A stretch of 59,127 nt of DNA, from the NCBI GenBank assembly GCA_027492585.1, contig JAPUEK010000066.1, forward strand, positions 1 through 59,127, written 5' to 3'. The notes beneath the pieces are model-generated. The model was not told the origin of the DNA, did no database searches, and saw only the letters and a list, made by a program, of their open reading frames with translations. The stretch is from Paracoccaceae bacterium (GTDB lineage: Bacteria > Pseudomonadota > Alphaproteobacteria > Rhodobacterales > Rhodobacteraceae). Position numbers and translations under genes: made by a program. Position 1 is the stretch's first letter. Each line of letters starts with the position of its first letter. This document shows positions 17,689 to 26,084 of the stretch, one piece after another.

Positions 17689-18510
17689 TCAGACGGGCTT
17701 CGAGGGGGCGGAGCCGCCCTCGTTGGCGAAGAGTGCCTGGTTCTGGGTGACGAGGCGGACGACCTTGAACCTGGCCCCCTGGGGCAGGTCCATCTCGTTC
17801 AGGCGGCGGATGAATTCAAGCGCGGCGGGCGCCACCCGCGGGTTGGACCGGGTGGAAACCGGCTGTAGCGCGGCGCAATCGGCGGCATCGAGCCCGGCAA
17901 GCGCCAGAAGCTGCCGGCCGGGGTGGGCGGCATCGGTCTCGTCCTCCAGCCGGAAGAAGGACAGCCGGTCGCCAAGGCCCGCACGCATCGCCGTCTCCAG
18001 CCCCGTCCAATCGCCGCAATCGGCGTAATCGGCCAGATAGGTGGCAAGCGGCGCGGTATAGCCGTCGCTGACGGTGATCTGGGCATGGACGCTGGCCTTC
18101 CAGCCGGTCATCTCGCGGGTATAGACGGCATATTGCGGGCGCAGCGGCGCGAAGCCTTCGTCCAGCAGCGCAAGGATCGCCTGCCAATGGGGGTAGAGCA
18201 CCCGCGTCCCGCCATTGCCCGGCACGGCGCCCAGAAGGTTCTCATGCGAGATCAGCGTCACCCCCGGCCCCGACAGCGCCTCGCGCTGCGCGCGGATGGC
18301 GGCGGCAAGGCGGGCCTCGGCCTTCGGCGTGGGATCAAGGCTGTAAAGAAGCGCCGAGCGTCCCATCTCCCGCGTCGGCGACCCTTCGGTCGGCGTGCAG
18401 ATCTCCACCCGGTCCGCCAGCCGCCCGGCATTGAGCGCCATATAGCGCTGCAACGAGGTCGTGCCGGTCTTCGGCGCACCCAGATGAAGGATCAGCTTGC
18501 GGGTGGACAT
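17689..18510 (-). CDS. Sulfotransferase-like P-loop protein
   Basis: Predicted 273-residue protein. It begins [20 protein letters not shown], where [11 protein letters not shown] is the PAPS 5'-phosphosulfate loop found in sulfotransferase-fold proteins. [11 protein letters not shown] (about 85-95) and [18 protein letters not shown] (about 125-142) correspond to the 3'-phosphate-binding strand and helix of related bacterial proteins. Acceptor unknown; such proteins in Rhodobacteraceae often modify surface glycans. It lies inside the sdh operon between a lipoprotein gene (1-base gap) and sdhB (11 bases). Confidence 0.75.
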   Translation of the reverse strand: MSTRKLILHLGAPKTGTTSLQRYMALNAGRLADRVEICTPTEGSPTREMGRSALLYSLDPTPKAEARLAAAIRAQREALSGPGVTLISHENLLGAVPGNGGTRVLYPHWQAILALLDEGFAPLRPQYAVYTREMTGWKASVHAQITVSDGYTAPLATYLADYADCGDWTGLETAMRAGLGDRLSFFRLEDETDAAHPGRQLLALAGLDAADCAALQPVSTRSNPRVAPAALEFIRRLNEMDLPQGARFKVVRLVTQNQALFANEGGSAPSKPV

Positions 18511-18511
18511 G

Positions 18512-18805
18512 TCAGCCGCGCCACCCCGGCTGATCCTGCAAGGCGCGGCTCGGGAACTGGCCCGAGCGCGACTTCACGCAGGATTTGTAGACCTCCGCCG
18601 GGTCGCGGCCCATGATGTAATCGGAGGTGACGTGCAGCTCGAAATTCGCCGCCGTCTGCCCCTTGGAATTGACGCCGACGGCCACATTTCCGCGCGGCTG
18701 CTGGGCGAGCCGCGCCTGTTCCGTGCAGCGCCGCTCGGCCTCTTCCAGAGGGATCGGGCCGCAGGCCGCGAGAAGTGCAAGCAGGGGGAGCGCCAGCCGC
18801 AGCAT
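18512..18805 (-). CDS. Small lipoprotein
   Basis: Predicted 97-residue lipoprotein. The signal peptide MLRLALPLLALLAACGP ends in the lipobox LAAC, with the acylated Cys at residue 15. The mature part (LEEAERRCTEQARLAQQPRG, VTSDYIMGRDPAEVYKSCVK) has a Cys pair that could form a disulfide. I do not recognise the family. The ATG overlaps the upstream lipoprotein stop by one base (TGATG) and the sulfotransferase follows after one base, so it is tightly coupled within the sdh operon. Confidence 0.8.
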   Translation of the reverse strand: MLRLALPLLALLAACGPIPLEEAERRCTEQARLAQQPRGNVAVGVNSKGQTAANFELHVTSDYIMGRDPAEVYKSCVKSRSGQFPSRALQDQPGWRG

Positions 18806-19134
18806 CAGCGCACCGTGAAGGCCGGCACGCCGGCGCCGGCCATGCAGGAGGCGGGGCCGGGGCTGCCGGTCAGGCGGCGGATGGTGGCGATGGTGGAGCT
18901 TCCGGCCTCCACCCCCACATCGCGGGCCAGAAGCTGCACATCCTCGGCACTGGCATTGTCCACGATGCAGCGGGTTGCGGTGTCGGCCATGGTGCCGGTC
19001 AGGGATTTCGACACCACCGGGCGCACCACGGATTCCGCGGCGCGGCGGCCCACCTTGTCGGCCATATCGGTCGGCGAACAGGCGATGAGGGCAACGGGAG
19101 CGAGAACGGCGCAGGCAAGGAGCAGGCGTTTCAT
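18805..19134 (-). CDS. Lipoprotein of unknown function
   Basis: Predicted 109-residue lipoprotein. The signal peptide MKRLLLACAVLAPVALIACS has the lipobox LIAC, with Cys 19 as the acylation site. The mature part includes DTATRCIVDNASAEDVQLLARDVG and PGPASCMAG, so two further cysteines may pair. No family recognised. The start overlaps the methyltransferase stop (ATGA) and its own stop overlaps the next lipoprotein start, showing coupled translation within the sdhA-sdhB interval. Confidence 0.8.
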   Translation of the reverse strand: MKRLLLACAVLAPVALIACSPTDMADKVGRRAAESVVRPVVSKSLTGTMADTATRCIVDNASAEDVQLLARDVGVEAGSSTIATIRRLTGSPGPASCMAGAGVPAFTVR

Positions 19135-19901
19135 GCGGCAACCTCCGGCTTCAGGGCAATGAACAGCGTCTCACCGCGCATCAGCCCGTGGCGATGCACG
19201 TCCGGCTCCACCGCGACCATCTCCTCCAGCCGGAATCCGGCGGCGCGGATGCGGTCGCGGATATCATGGCCGAAGAAGCGAACATGGTCGTTCTGGCCGA
19301 AATGCAGGAAGCGATCCTCGCGGGAGCTCACCTCCGGGTTCTCGTAGGTGGCAGGCCAGCCCTCGCAGACCGGAGTGGTCAGGAAGGCGATGCCGCCGGG
19401 GCGCAGGATGCGGCGGATCTCCGACAGGGCCTTGGCGTCGTCCACATGCTCCAGCACATGGTTGCACATCACCCGGTCGAAGCTTTCGTCCGGCATCTCG
19501 ATCGCCTCGATGTTGAGGACGTGATCGGGATTGGTATCGACGCGCAGCTCCGCCGTCTCATAGCGCCCGACCTGCGACGACACGAACCGCCGCAGCGGCC
19601 GCTCGGCAGCGAAATGCAGCAGCCGGTGCTCCTTCGACAGCACCGGGTTCCGCAGCAGGTAAAGCGTGATCAGCCGGTGCCGCTCCAGCGAGGCGCAGGA
19701 GGGGCAGCGCGCATCATAGCGCGGGGGCGAGCCGAACGGCCCGAACTTCCCATAATAGCCGCACAGCGGGCAATGGCGCGGGGCGATGCCCCTGGCCATC
19801 TGGTTGAACTTCTGGCGGAGCCGGTTGACAGACTTGTCCAGTGCGCCGCGGAATTCCTCCGTGCGGTCCACCTTCGCGGCGCTGTCCCAGTCCTCTGCCA
19901 T
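19131..19901 (-). CDS. SAM-dependent methyltransferase with N-terminal zinc ribbon
   Basis: Predicted 256-residue protein. Two CxxC pairs, HCPLCGYYG and ARCPSCASLE (about residues 43-70), suggest a zinc site. The methyltransferase_11-type core follows: ELRVDTNPDHVLNIEAIEM, DESFDRVMCNHVLEHVDD (motif with HVLEH) and RILRPGGIAFLTTPV. This arrangement is frequent in methyltransferases of cell-surface polysaccharide clusters, but the substrate is unknown. It directly follows sdhA (7-base gap) and overlaps the lipoprotein gene downstream. Confidence 0.8.
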   Translation of the reverse strand: MAEDWDSAAKVDRTEEFRGALDKSVNRLRQKFNQMARGIAPRHCPLCGYYGKFGPFGSPPRYDARCPSCASLERHRLITLYLLRNPVLSKEHRLLHFAAERPLRRFVSSQVGRYETAELRVDTNPDHVLNIEAIEMPDESFDRVMCNHVLEHVDDAKALSEIRRILRPGGIAFLTTPVCEGWPATYENPEVSSREDRFLHFGQNDHVRFFGHDIRDRIRAAGFRLEEMVAVEPDVHRHGLMRGETLFIALKPEVAA

Positions 19902-19908
19902 GGGGTCC

Positions 19909-21714
19909 TCAGTAGACCCGCGCCTTGGGCGCGATCTTCTTCAGGTCGATCCCGCCCTCGGAGGCAGGGGTCAGGGGCTCCAGATGCACCGGGCGGCTGG
20001 AAAGCGTGACCTTGTTCCCCTCGACGAGCGCGAGGCTGTGGACCCGCCAGTTCACGTCGTCGCGGTCCGGATAATCCTCATGGGCATGGGCGCCCCGGCT
20101 TTCCTTGCGCGCCTCGGCCGCAACGATGGTCGCAAGCGCATTCGGCATCAGGTTGGTCAGTTCCAGCGTTTCCATCAGGTCGGAGTTCCAGACGAGGCTG
20201 CGGTCGGTCACCTTCAGATCGCCCATCTTGCCGGCGATGGCGGTCATCTTGACCACGCCCTCGGCCAGCGTCTTGTCGGTGCGGAAGACGGCGGCATCGG
20301 CCTGCATGGTCTTCTGCATTTCCAGCCGCAGTTCGGCGGTCGGGATCGACCCGTTGGCATGGCGCAACCCGTCGAACCGGGCCAGAGCCTTGTCCACCTC
20401 GGCCTTGTTCACCGGCTCGATGCGGGATTTGGGGTCCACCACCTCCGCCGCGCGGATCGCCGCCGCCCGCCCGAAGACCACGAGGTCGATGAGCGAGTTG
20501 GACCCGAGCCGGTTGGCCCCGTGAACCGAGGCGCAGCCCGCCTCGCCCACGGCCATCAGGCCGGGGAAGATCGCGTCGGGGTTGGCCGGGGTCGGGTTGA
20601 GCACCTCGCCCCAATAGTTCGTGGGGATACCGCCCATGTTGTAATGGACGGTCGGCAGAACCGGGATCGGCTCCTTGGTCAGATCGACGCCCGCGAAGAT
20701 GCGCGCGGATTCGGAAATCCCCGGCAGGCGCAGGTCGAGCGTTTCCTTCGGCAGGTGGTTCAGGTGCAGGTGGATGTGGTCCTTGTGCGGCCCCACCCCC
20801 CGGCCTTCGCGGATCTCGATGGTCATGCAGCGGCTGACCACATCGCGGCTGGCCAGATCCTTGTAGGTCGGCGCATAGCGCTCCATGAACCGCTCACCCT
20901 CGGAGTTGGTGAGATAGCCGCCCTCCCCGCGTGCGCCCTCGGTGATGAGGCAGCCGGAGCCGTAGATGCCCGTCGGGTGGAACTGCACGAACTCCATGTC
21001 CTGCAAGGGCAGGCCCGCCCGCGCCACCATGCCGCCGCCGTCGCCGGTGCAGGTATGGGCGGAGGTCGCGCTGAAATAGGCGCGGCCATAACCGCCCGTC
21101 GCCAGCACCGTCATCTTGGCGTTGAAGACGTGGATGGTGCCGTCATCGAGCTTCCACGCGACGACGCCGGTGCAGCGGCCGTCGGTGATGATCAGGTCGA
21201 TGGCGAAATATTCGATGAAGAATTCCGCGTTGTTCTTCAGGCTCTGGCCGTAAAGCGTATGCAGGATCGCATGGCCGGTGCGGTCGGCGGCGGCGCAGGT
21301 GCGCTGCACCGGCGGGCCTTCACCGTATTCGGTGGTATGGCCGCCGAAGGGACGCTGATAGATCTTGCCCTGCTCGGTGCGGCTGAACGGCACGCCGTAA
21401 TGTTCCAGCTCATAGACCGCCTTCGGCGCTTCGCGGACGAGATATTCCATCGCATCGGTGTCGCCGAGCCAGTCGGAGCCCTTCACCGTGTCATACATGT
21501 GCCATTGCCAGCTGTCCGGCCCCATGTTGCCGAGGCTGGCGGCAATCCCGCCCTGGGCGGCAACGGTATGGCTGCGCGTCGGGAAGACCTTGGTCACGCA
21601 GGCGGTGCGGAGCCCCTGCTCCGCCATGCCGAGGGTCGCGCGCAGGCCGGCCCCGCCGGCGCCCACGACCACCACGTCATAATCATGCGTCTCGTATGCG
21701 TATGCAGCAGTCAT
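19909..21714 (-). CDS. sdhA: Succinate dehydrogenase flavoprotein subunit
   Basis: A 601-residue catalytic subunit oxidising succinate to fumarate. The FAD motif is [15 protein letters not shown] (residue ~14-28); the histidine that binds FAD covalently is in [13 protein letters not shown]; active-site blocks are [40 protein letters not shown] and [17 protein letters not shown]. The C-terminal region ends KIAPKARVY, normal for the family. It is third in sdhC-D-A, 72 bases after sdhD. Four non-TCA genes come between it and sdhB. Confidence 0.98.
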   Translation of the reverse strand: MTAAYAYETHDYDVVVVGAGGAGLRATLGMAEQGLRTACVTKVFPTRSHTVAAQGGIAASLGNMGPDSWQWHMYDTVKGSDWLGDTDAMEYLVREAPKAVYELEHYGVPFSRTEQGKIYQRPFGGHTTEYGEGPPVQRTCAAADRTGHAILHTLYGQSLKNNAEFFIEYFAIDLIITDGRCTGVVAWKLDDGTIHVFNAKMTVLATGGYGRAYFSATSAHTCTGDGGGMVARAGLPLQDMEFVQFHPTGIYGSGCLITEGARGEGGYLTNSEGERFMERYAPTYKDLASRDVVSRCMTIEIREGRGVGPHKDHIHLHLNHLPKETLDLRLPGISESARIFAGVDLTKEPIPVLPTVHYNMGGIPTNYWGEVLNPTPANPDAIFPGLMAVGEAGCASVHGANRLGSNSLIDLVVFGRAAAIRAAEVVDPKSRIEPVNKAEVDKALARFDGLRHANGSIPTAELRLEMQKTMQADAAVFRTDKTLAEGVVKMTAIAGKMGDLKVTDRSLVWNSDLMETLELTNLMPNALATIVAAEARKESRGAHAHEDYPDRDDVNWRVHSLALVEGNKVTLSSRPVHLEPLTPASEGGIDLKKIAPKARVY

Positions 21715-21786
21715 TTCCGTCTTTCCTTACCGCGCGAATTCTTGGGGCCGCGCATCTTCCATGCCCGGCCCGATCTGCCTCAAGAG

Positions 21787-22158
21787 TTACAGGGCCAGCC
21801 TTACGAGGGCGAAGAGCCCCGCCGCGATCAACGTCCAGGCCAGAACCGTCATGGCAACCAGCGCCAGCTTGGCCTTGACGCCATGCACATAGTCGATGAT
21901 CGCCTCATCGGCCTCGCTCTTGCAGTGCAGGGTCACGGCCACCAGCGTCAGCGCGGTCACGATCGCCGGGAAGGGCCGGGCGAAATAGGCCAGCACATCG
22001 GCATGGCTGCGGCCCAGCGCGCAGCCGAAGGTGAAGACGAACAGCGGCACCAGCACGACCAGAGCGGCCGAGCTGATCATCATCTTCCAATGGTGATGGG
22101 TGCCGGCACGGGCAGAACCAAGCCCCTCGGCGCGCTTGAGATCGGTGATGAAACGCAT
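21787..22158 (-). CDS. sdhD: Succinate dehydrogenase membrane anchor subunit D
   Basis: A 123-residue hydrophobic anchor of complex II. It has three predicted membrane helices (ISSAALVVLVPLFVFTFG, AIVTALTLVAVTLHC, KLALVAMTVLAWTLIAAGLFALV). The conserved DYVHG (about residue 90) and HHHWKMM near the N-terminus are typical of alphaproteobacterial SdhD. GAGGAG precedes the ATG. It is eleven bases from sdhC and upstream of sdhA; together with SdhC it holds haem b and the quinone site. Confidence 0.93.
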   Translation of the reverse strand: MRFITDLKRAEGLGSARAGTHHHWKMMISSAALVVLVPLFVFTFGCALGRSHADVLAYFARPFPAIVTALTLVAVTLHCKSEADEAIIDYVHGVKAKLALVAMTVLAWTLIAAGLFALVRLAL

Positions 22159-22169
22159 CTGCTCTCTCC

Positions 22170-22559
22170 TCAGACCACAAGAACGGTGATCAGCGTCAGC
22201 ACGGTGGCGCCGATGAACATGACCTTGCCCATGGCCTCGTTGAACGGGATGTTCACGGAATAGCCCAGGTCCCAGATCAGATGACGCAGCCGGCCCAGCA
22301 CATGATACCAGACCGCCCAGGCGGCAAGGGTCATCACGATGTCGCCGATCACACTGGTCAGGAGCCAGTTGACGCACTCGAAGGCGCGCTCCGACGTGGC
22401 GGCGGCCAGCAGCCAGGCGACAACAAGGAACACCGTGCCGAGGGTGGCGATCCCGGTGATCCGGACCAGGATCGAGGAGATCGAGGTCATTTGCGGCCGG
22501 TAGTAGGGTCCGATCATGAATGGGGAAAGGGGGCGCTCGACCCGTTTGACTTCTGCCAT
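22170..22559 (-). CDS. sdhC: Succinate dehydrogenase cytochrome b556 subunit C
   Basis: A 129-residue membrane subunit. It begins MAEVKRVERPLSPFMIGPYY, and RPLSP(F/H)...Y.P is the SdhC signature. The haem-ligand block YHVLGRLRHLIWD lies around residue 85-97. Three membrane helices are predicted. I use the ATG at 22559; an in-frame upstream ATG adds 33 residues unlike the family. It is first in the sdh operon. The upstream region has a pair of CGTGATCACA sites centred 21 bp apart (22710-22740), about 150-180 bases before the ATG. Confidence 0.94.
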   Translation of the reverse strand: MAEVKRVERPLSPFMIGPYYRPQMTSISSILVRITGIATLGTVFLVVAWLLAAATSERAFECVNWLLTSVIGDIVMTLAAWAVWYHVLGRLRHLIWDLGYSVNIPFNEAMGKVMFIGATVLTLITVLVV

Positions 22560-22709
22560 GTCCAGTCCCTTCGTCTTTGGCTGCCCGGTGCGCCGGAGCA
22601 TCCGGTTCGGTTTGGCTTTGCCCTTCAATAGCGCGTAAATCGGCATTGTCACCAGCAAGGATGCCGCAAGCGCATCCTGTTGCCGCTAACATGGGCGATT
22701 TTCACCATT

Positions 22710-22740
22710 CGTGATCACACAAAAAATCGTCGTGATCACA
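22710..22740. promoter_or_regulatory. Two CGTGATCACA sites upstream of sdhC
   Basis: CGTGATCACA occurs at 22710-22719 and 22731-22740, each one base from the perfect palindrome at sucC. The centre-to-centre distance is again 21 bp. It lies between sdhC (minus) and the DUF2798 gene (plus), so it could control both. This is the same architecture as 3646-3676. Confidence 0.7.
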
Positions 22741-22866
22741 AATTTGCCTCTGAGTCGGCCCGGCGGGATTTGACAATGCCGCTGCGCGCAGGCAGAAACC
22801 GCGCACCTCCGGTCGTAAGCGTCTCACGTCAGGCAACGCATCCCATTGTGCTGCAAGGAGGCTGCA

Positions 22867-23127
22867 ATGCCTGTTTCTTCCCCTCTCCGCAAACTTCCCG
22901 CCCGTTACGCCGGGGTGGTCATGCCGTTTCTGCTGTCGGTGATGATGACCTTCATCGTCTCTGCCATCTCGACGCTGCGTGTGCTCGGCTTCGGTCTCGA
23001 TTTCCTCAGGGCCTGGCCCGGCAATTGGGCGCTGTCCTGGGTGATCGCCTTCCCGACGCTGCTGCTGGTGCTGCCTTTGGTGCGCCGCCTGACCGCCGCC
23101 ATGGTCGAGGCGCCCGCAGGCCGCTGA
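22867..23127 (+). CDS. DUF2798 family small membrane protein
   Basis: An 86-residue protein with two membrane helices (AGVVMPFLLSVMMTFIVSAIS and NWALSWVIAFPTLLLVLPLV) joined by LRVLGFGLDFLRAWPGN, and ending PLVRRLTAAMVEAP, the DUF2798 pattern. GGAGG six bases upstream supports this ATG. Function of the family unknown. It is divergent from sdhC and shares the intergenic region that holds the paired sites; a further TGTGATCACA begins five bases after its stop. Confidence 0.85.
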   Translation: MPVSSPLRKLPARYAGVVMPFLLSVMMTFIVSAISTLRVLGFGLDFLRAWPGNWALSWVIAFPTLLLVLPLVRRLTAAMVEAPAGR

Positions 23128-23131
23128 AGCT

Positions 23132-23141
23132 TGTGATCACA
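23132..23141. promoter_or_regulatory. Single TGTGATCACA palindrome
   Basis: A perfect copy of the sucC palindrome lies between the DUF2798 stop and the convergent DUF4344 stop. It is 401 bp from the nearer sdhC site. It may act at a distance or be chance. Confidence 0.4.
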
Positions 23142-23170
23142 AAACCCGCCCGGCGGGTCCGGGAGCCGGT

Positions 23171-23917
23171 CTATTCGATCGACTCATAGATCCGTTTGGC
23201 ATCCTCCGCATATTCGGTGCAGATCGTGATGCTGCGCTCCGAGGGGGAATAGAAGGCATTGGCCTGTCCGCAGGGGGCGATCTTCACGTCGATCCAGTCG
23301 GGCAGGCCATAGGTCTTGTTGAAATCGCCGATCTCCGATTGCAGGATCACCGCAATCGGGTCGGCAGGGTCGGTCTCCACCATCCGCAGACCGCCGGTGG
23401 CGGAGCCGGGTTCCAGACCCTGCAAAACGCTGCCCCAGGCCATCTGGGCCTGGGCAAACTCCGCCTCGCACCGTTCCGCCCGCTCGGGCGGCAGGCCGAG
23501 CGCCTCCGCCGTTTCCTTGCGCGCCTCGGGATTGGCGCCGTAGAACAGGCAGATCAGGTTGTAATAGCGTTGCAGATCAAGGCTGTGCTCGTCCGAATAG
23601 GCCGGTTCCGACCCCGCGGCCTGCGCCTCGGCATCGTAAAGCGCATAGGATTGCGCGGTGTCGGAAATGATCACCGTCGCTGAGTCCTCATCCCAGATCG
23701 CATGGACGAGCAGCGCCGAAAGCGTGTCCGCCGCATCCTCTTCCTTGCCCAGAACCGGAACCTGCAACACGTCGATCAGCGCATGGCCAAGCTCGTGATA
23801 GAAGACCGTCACCACGTTGGAGGAGATGAACTGTGCCTCCACCTCATCCTCCGGCATCTCGAAAGCCGCCGCCGGAAGGGGGAGCGCCGTCAGCAGGGCA
23901 AGGGTCAGCGCGCGCAT
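23171..23917 (-). CDS. DUF4344 putative metallopeptidase, secreted
   Basis: Predicted 248-residue exported protein. Residues 1-18 are a signal peptide (MRALTLALLTALPLPAAAFE). The zincin motif HELGH (about residue 41-45, in FYHELGHALIDVLQ) is the metal site. The DUF4344 pattern continues with PVLGKEEDAADTLSALL, LDLQRYYNLICLFYG and a late RSITICTEYAED block. Family members are presumed zinc peptidases; activity is unproved. The porin-like gene ends 4 bases upstream of its start on the same strand, so the two are likely cotranscribed. Confidence 0.85.
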   Translation of the reverse strand: MRALTLALLTALPLPAAAFEMPEDEVEAQFISSNVVTVFYHELGHALIDVLQVPVLGKEEDAADTLSALLVHAIWDEDSATVIISDTAQSYALYDAEAQAAGSEPAYSDEHSLDLQRYYNLICLFYGANPEARKETAEALGLPPERAERCEAEFAQAQMAWGSVLQGLEPGSATGGLRMVETDPADPIAVILQSEIGDFNKTYGLPDWIDVKIAPCGQANAFYSPSERSITICTEYAEDAKRIYESIE

Positions 23918-23921
23918 CGGG

Positions 23922-24581
23922 TCACCGGGACAGGATCGTGGTATCCCAGCTCAGCTCCAGCCCGACATAGCCGGAGGGATAGTCCGTCCCGTCATAATAG
24001 CGCAGATCGACGGCGGTTTCTTCGCCCAGAGCATAGCCGACGCCGAAATCCCATTCCTGCTCCGCCCCTGCGCCATCGACCTGATAGGTGCCGTAATTGG
24101 CCGAGACCGACAGCTTGTCTGTCGCCGCATAGGACAGGCCGACATAGGCATTGCCGAGCCTGGCTTCCGGGTCATAGGCCAGATCGAGCGTACCGCTGAA
24201 CTGATCGCCGAAGCCTTGCGAAAGCGAGGCCGTCAGCTCCCCGCAGCAATCGCCGCCGTCCTTGGGGTAATAATAGCGCGTATAGCCGAAGTCATAGCCG
24301 AGGCCCCCCGCCGTCTCGCCCCGGTAGCCGAGGTAGAGATCCACCTCGTTTGCCACTGACTGGTTGGAAAACTCCGCCCAGATCCCGCCGTAGAAACCGG
24401 CCTTTTCCAGTTCGACATAGCCGTTGAGGTCGGTCTTGTTCTGCGAACCGGCGCCATCCGGTTCAATGGCGAATTGCAGCGCCGCGCCGCCATAGACGAA
24501 CATGTCCTGCGCGAGGGCTGCGGAGGCGGGAAGAAGGGTTGCCGCGAGGAGGAGCGTCGAGGCAAGGGCTGAAATCCGCAT
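23922..24581 (-). CDS. TorF-family putative porin / outer-membrane beta-barrel
   Basis: Predicted 219-residue outer-membrane protein. Residues 1-24 form a signal peptide ending ALA. The mature part alternates beta strands rich in Tyr, Gly and Trp (VYGGAALQFA, GFYGGIWAEFSNQ, VDLYLGYRGE, GYDFGYTRYYYPKDGG, YVGLSYAATDKLSVSANYG, YVGLELSWDTTILSR). The repeated ...EVDLYLGYRGE/GYDFGYTRYYYP pattern and size fit the family named TorF/Gcw_chp. Transported substrate unknown. It precedes the DUF4344 gene by 4 bases. Confidence 0.8.
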   Translation of the reverse strand: MRISALASTLLLAATLLPASAALAQDMFVYGGAALQFAIEPDGAGSQNKTDLNGYVELEKAGFYGGIWAEFSNQSVANEVDLYLGYRGETAGGLGYDFGYTRYYYPKDGGDCCGELTASLSQGFGDQFSGTLDLAYDPEARLGNAYVGLSYAATDKLSVSANYGTYQVDGAGAEQEWDFGVGYALGEETAVDLRYYDGTDYPSGYVGLELSWDTTILSR

Positions 24582-24967
24582 GGCATCGCCTTTCAGGGTT
24601 CGGACCTGTTATATGATCAGTCAATAAGGCCACAGGTTGAACAAGCTGCAAATCGCCACCGCACCCCGGCGATCACGCGGAGGTGAGACTGTGGCAGGCT
24701 TGCCGCGCCCGCCGCGGCCGGACATGGCAACTCTGCGCGTTCTTCCCCCTTTCATCTTGCCTCAAATATCCTGCGGGGAGGTCCGGAGGGGTGCAAAACC
24801 CCTCCGGCGGCGCCACGGGGCGCCACGCCCCCACGCGCATATCCCGGTACGATCTCCGCCAAACCGGAGACCTCGACAGGCCAGAACGCTCCTGCCCCTG
24901 CCAGCCCGCCACAAGACCGCCAGCGGTATGGCCGCAGGCCTTCAGCGTGACCGTTCCGCAAACCGCC
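24582..24967. other. Intergenic region, 386 bases
   Basis: Between mch (stop 24968) and the porin gene. No credible gene is seen. The short stretch nearest the porin start is AT-rich (24605-24625) and could hold its promoter; a GGATATTT element lies at 24748-24780. Confidence 0.5.
24748..24780 (-). repeat. GGATATTT element behind mch
   Basis: On the minus strand it reads CCGCAGGATATTTGAGGCAA followed by GATGAAAG, nearly the same tail as the copy at 7877. It is in sense orientation about 190 bases after the mch stop. Confidence 0.55.
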
Positions 24968-26005
24968 TCAGCCGCCGCGGCGCGGGATCAGCGCCCAGTA
25001 ATCGAGGTCGAGAAGCACCTCCGGCAGGTATTTCCCCGCCGCATCCTTATGGGCAAAGGGTGCCGCCCCCTGCTTCACCGCCACCAGCCGCAGGCGCAGG
25101 GCGCCCACGCCGGGGGCGGCGGTCTCCACCCGGTCGAGCACCTCGGACCAGGCCTTTACCGTATCGCCCGCAAAGGCCGGATTGGCATGGGCGCCGCCGT
25201 TCAGCGCCACGATCATCTGGGCATTGGCCAGCCCGTTGAAGGACAGCGCGCGGGCGAGGCTGATGATGTGGCCGCCATAGATCAGCCGCTTGCCATCCTC
25301 GCGGAAGGTGGCGTCGAAATGCACCTTCGCCGTGTTCTGCCAGAGCCGCGTGGCGAGCATATGCTCCGCCTCCTCCAGCGTCACGCCGTCCACATGGTCG
25401 ATGCGCTCGCCGGGGTGGTAATCCTCATAGGCATGAGGCTCGCCCGCGAGGGTGAAATCATAGCCGCGGAAATCGAGCCCCTCAGGGATCGTCAGATCGT
25501 CAGGTGCGACCGAGGGCGCCAGTTCCGGCACCACCGGATCAGGGGCGGGCGTGGCGCGGTTCTTCCGCACCATCACCCAGCGGACATAGCTCAGCACCGG
25601 CTCGTCCCGCTGGTTCAGCCCGGTGGTCCGCACCCAGACCACGCCCGATTTGCCGTTGGAGTTCTCCTTCAGCCCGATCACCGTGCTTTCGGCGCGCAGC
25701 GTGTCGCCCGGCCAGACCGGGCGCAGCCAGCGGCCCTCCGCATAGCCGAGGTTCGCCACGGCATTGAGGCTGACATCCGGCACCGTCTTGCCGAAGACGG
25801 TGTGGAAGGCGATCAGATCCTCCATCGGCGCGGCGGGCAGACCGCAGGCACGGGCAAATTCGTCGGAGGAATAGAGCGCGCCCCGCGCGGGATAGAGCGC
25901 ATGATAAAGCGCCCGCTCCCCGCCCGACAGCGTGCGCGGCACGGCGTGGCGCAGGGTCTCGCCCAGCTCGTAATCCTCGAAAAACCGGCCCGGATTGGTC
26001 TTCAT
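24968..26005 (-). CDS. mch: Mesaconyl-CoA hydratase
   Basis: A 345-residue hydratase (double hot-dog, MaoC-like) that converts mesaconyl-CoA (2-methylfumaryl-CoA) to beta-methylmalyl-CoA in the ethylmalonyl-CoA pathway. It starts MKTNPGRFFEDYELGETLRH. GALYSSDEFARACGLP, FHTVFGKTVPDVSLNAVANLGYA and the second-half block HVDGVTLEEAEHMLATRLWQNTAKVHFDA match Mch rather than simple MaoC proteins. YWALIPR closes it. It is the last gene of a minus-strand group with mcl2, nnrU-like and DUF1737 genes upstream. In Rhodobacter sphaeroides the mch gene also lies by sdh and mcl2. Confidence 0.9.
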   Translation of the reverse strand: MKTNPGRFFEDYELGETLRHAVPRTLSGGERALYHALYPARGALYSSDEFARACGLPAAPMEDLIAFHTVFGKTVPDVSLNAVANLGYAEGRWLRPVWPGDTLRAESTVIGLKENSNGKSGVVWVRTTGLNQRDEPVLSYVRWVMVRKNRATPAPDPVVPELAPSVAPDDLTIPEGLDFRGYDFTLAGEPHAYEDYHPGERIDHVDGVTLEEAEHMLATRLWQNTAKVHFDATFREDGKRLIYGGHIISLARALSFNGLANAQMIVALNGGAHANPAFAGDTVKAWSEVLDRVETAAPGVGALRLRLVAVKQGAAPFAHKDAAGKYLPEVLLDLDYWALIPRRGG

Positions 26006-26017
26006 CTGATCCTCGCA

Positions 26018-26084
26018 GGATGGGCGATCCGCCCATCATTTCCGTGCTGCATCCTGGGGGGATGGGCGGATCGCCCGCCCTACG
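26018..26084. repeat. Pair of REP-like palindromes GATGGGCG-N-CGCCCATC
   Basis: GATGGGCGATCCGCCCATC (26019-26037) and GATGGGCGGATCGCCCGCCC (26061-26080) lie ~42 bp apart in the 75 bases between mch and the DUF1737 gene. Each can form a hairpin. Related copies are at 36763-36819 (again a pair) and 42062-42082. Confidence 0.65.

Noticed and set aside
19786-22263. 825-codon plus-strand open frame opposite sdhA
   Set aside because: Antisense shadow caused by high GC and codon bias of sdhA and sdhD; no independent evidence.
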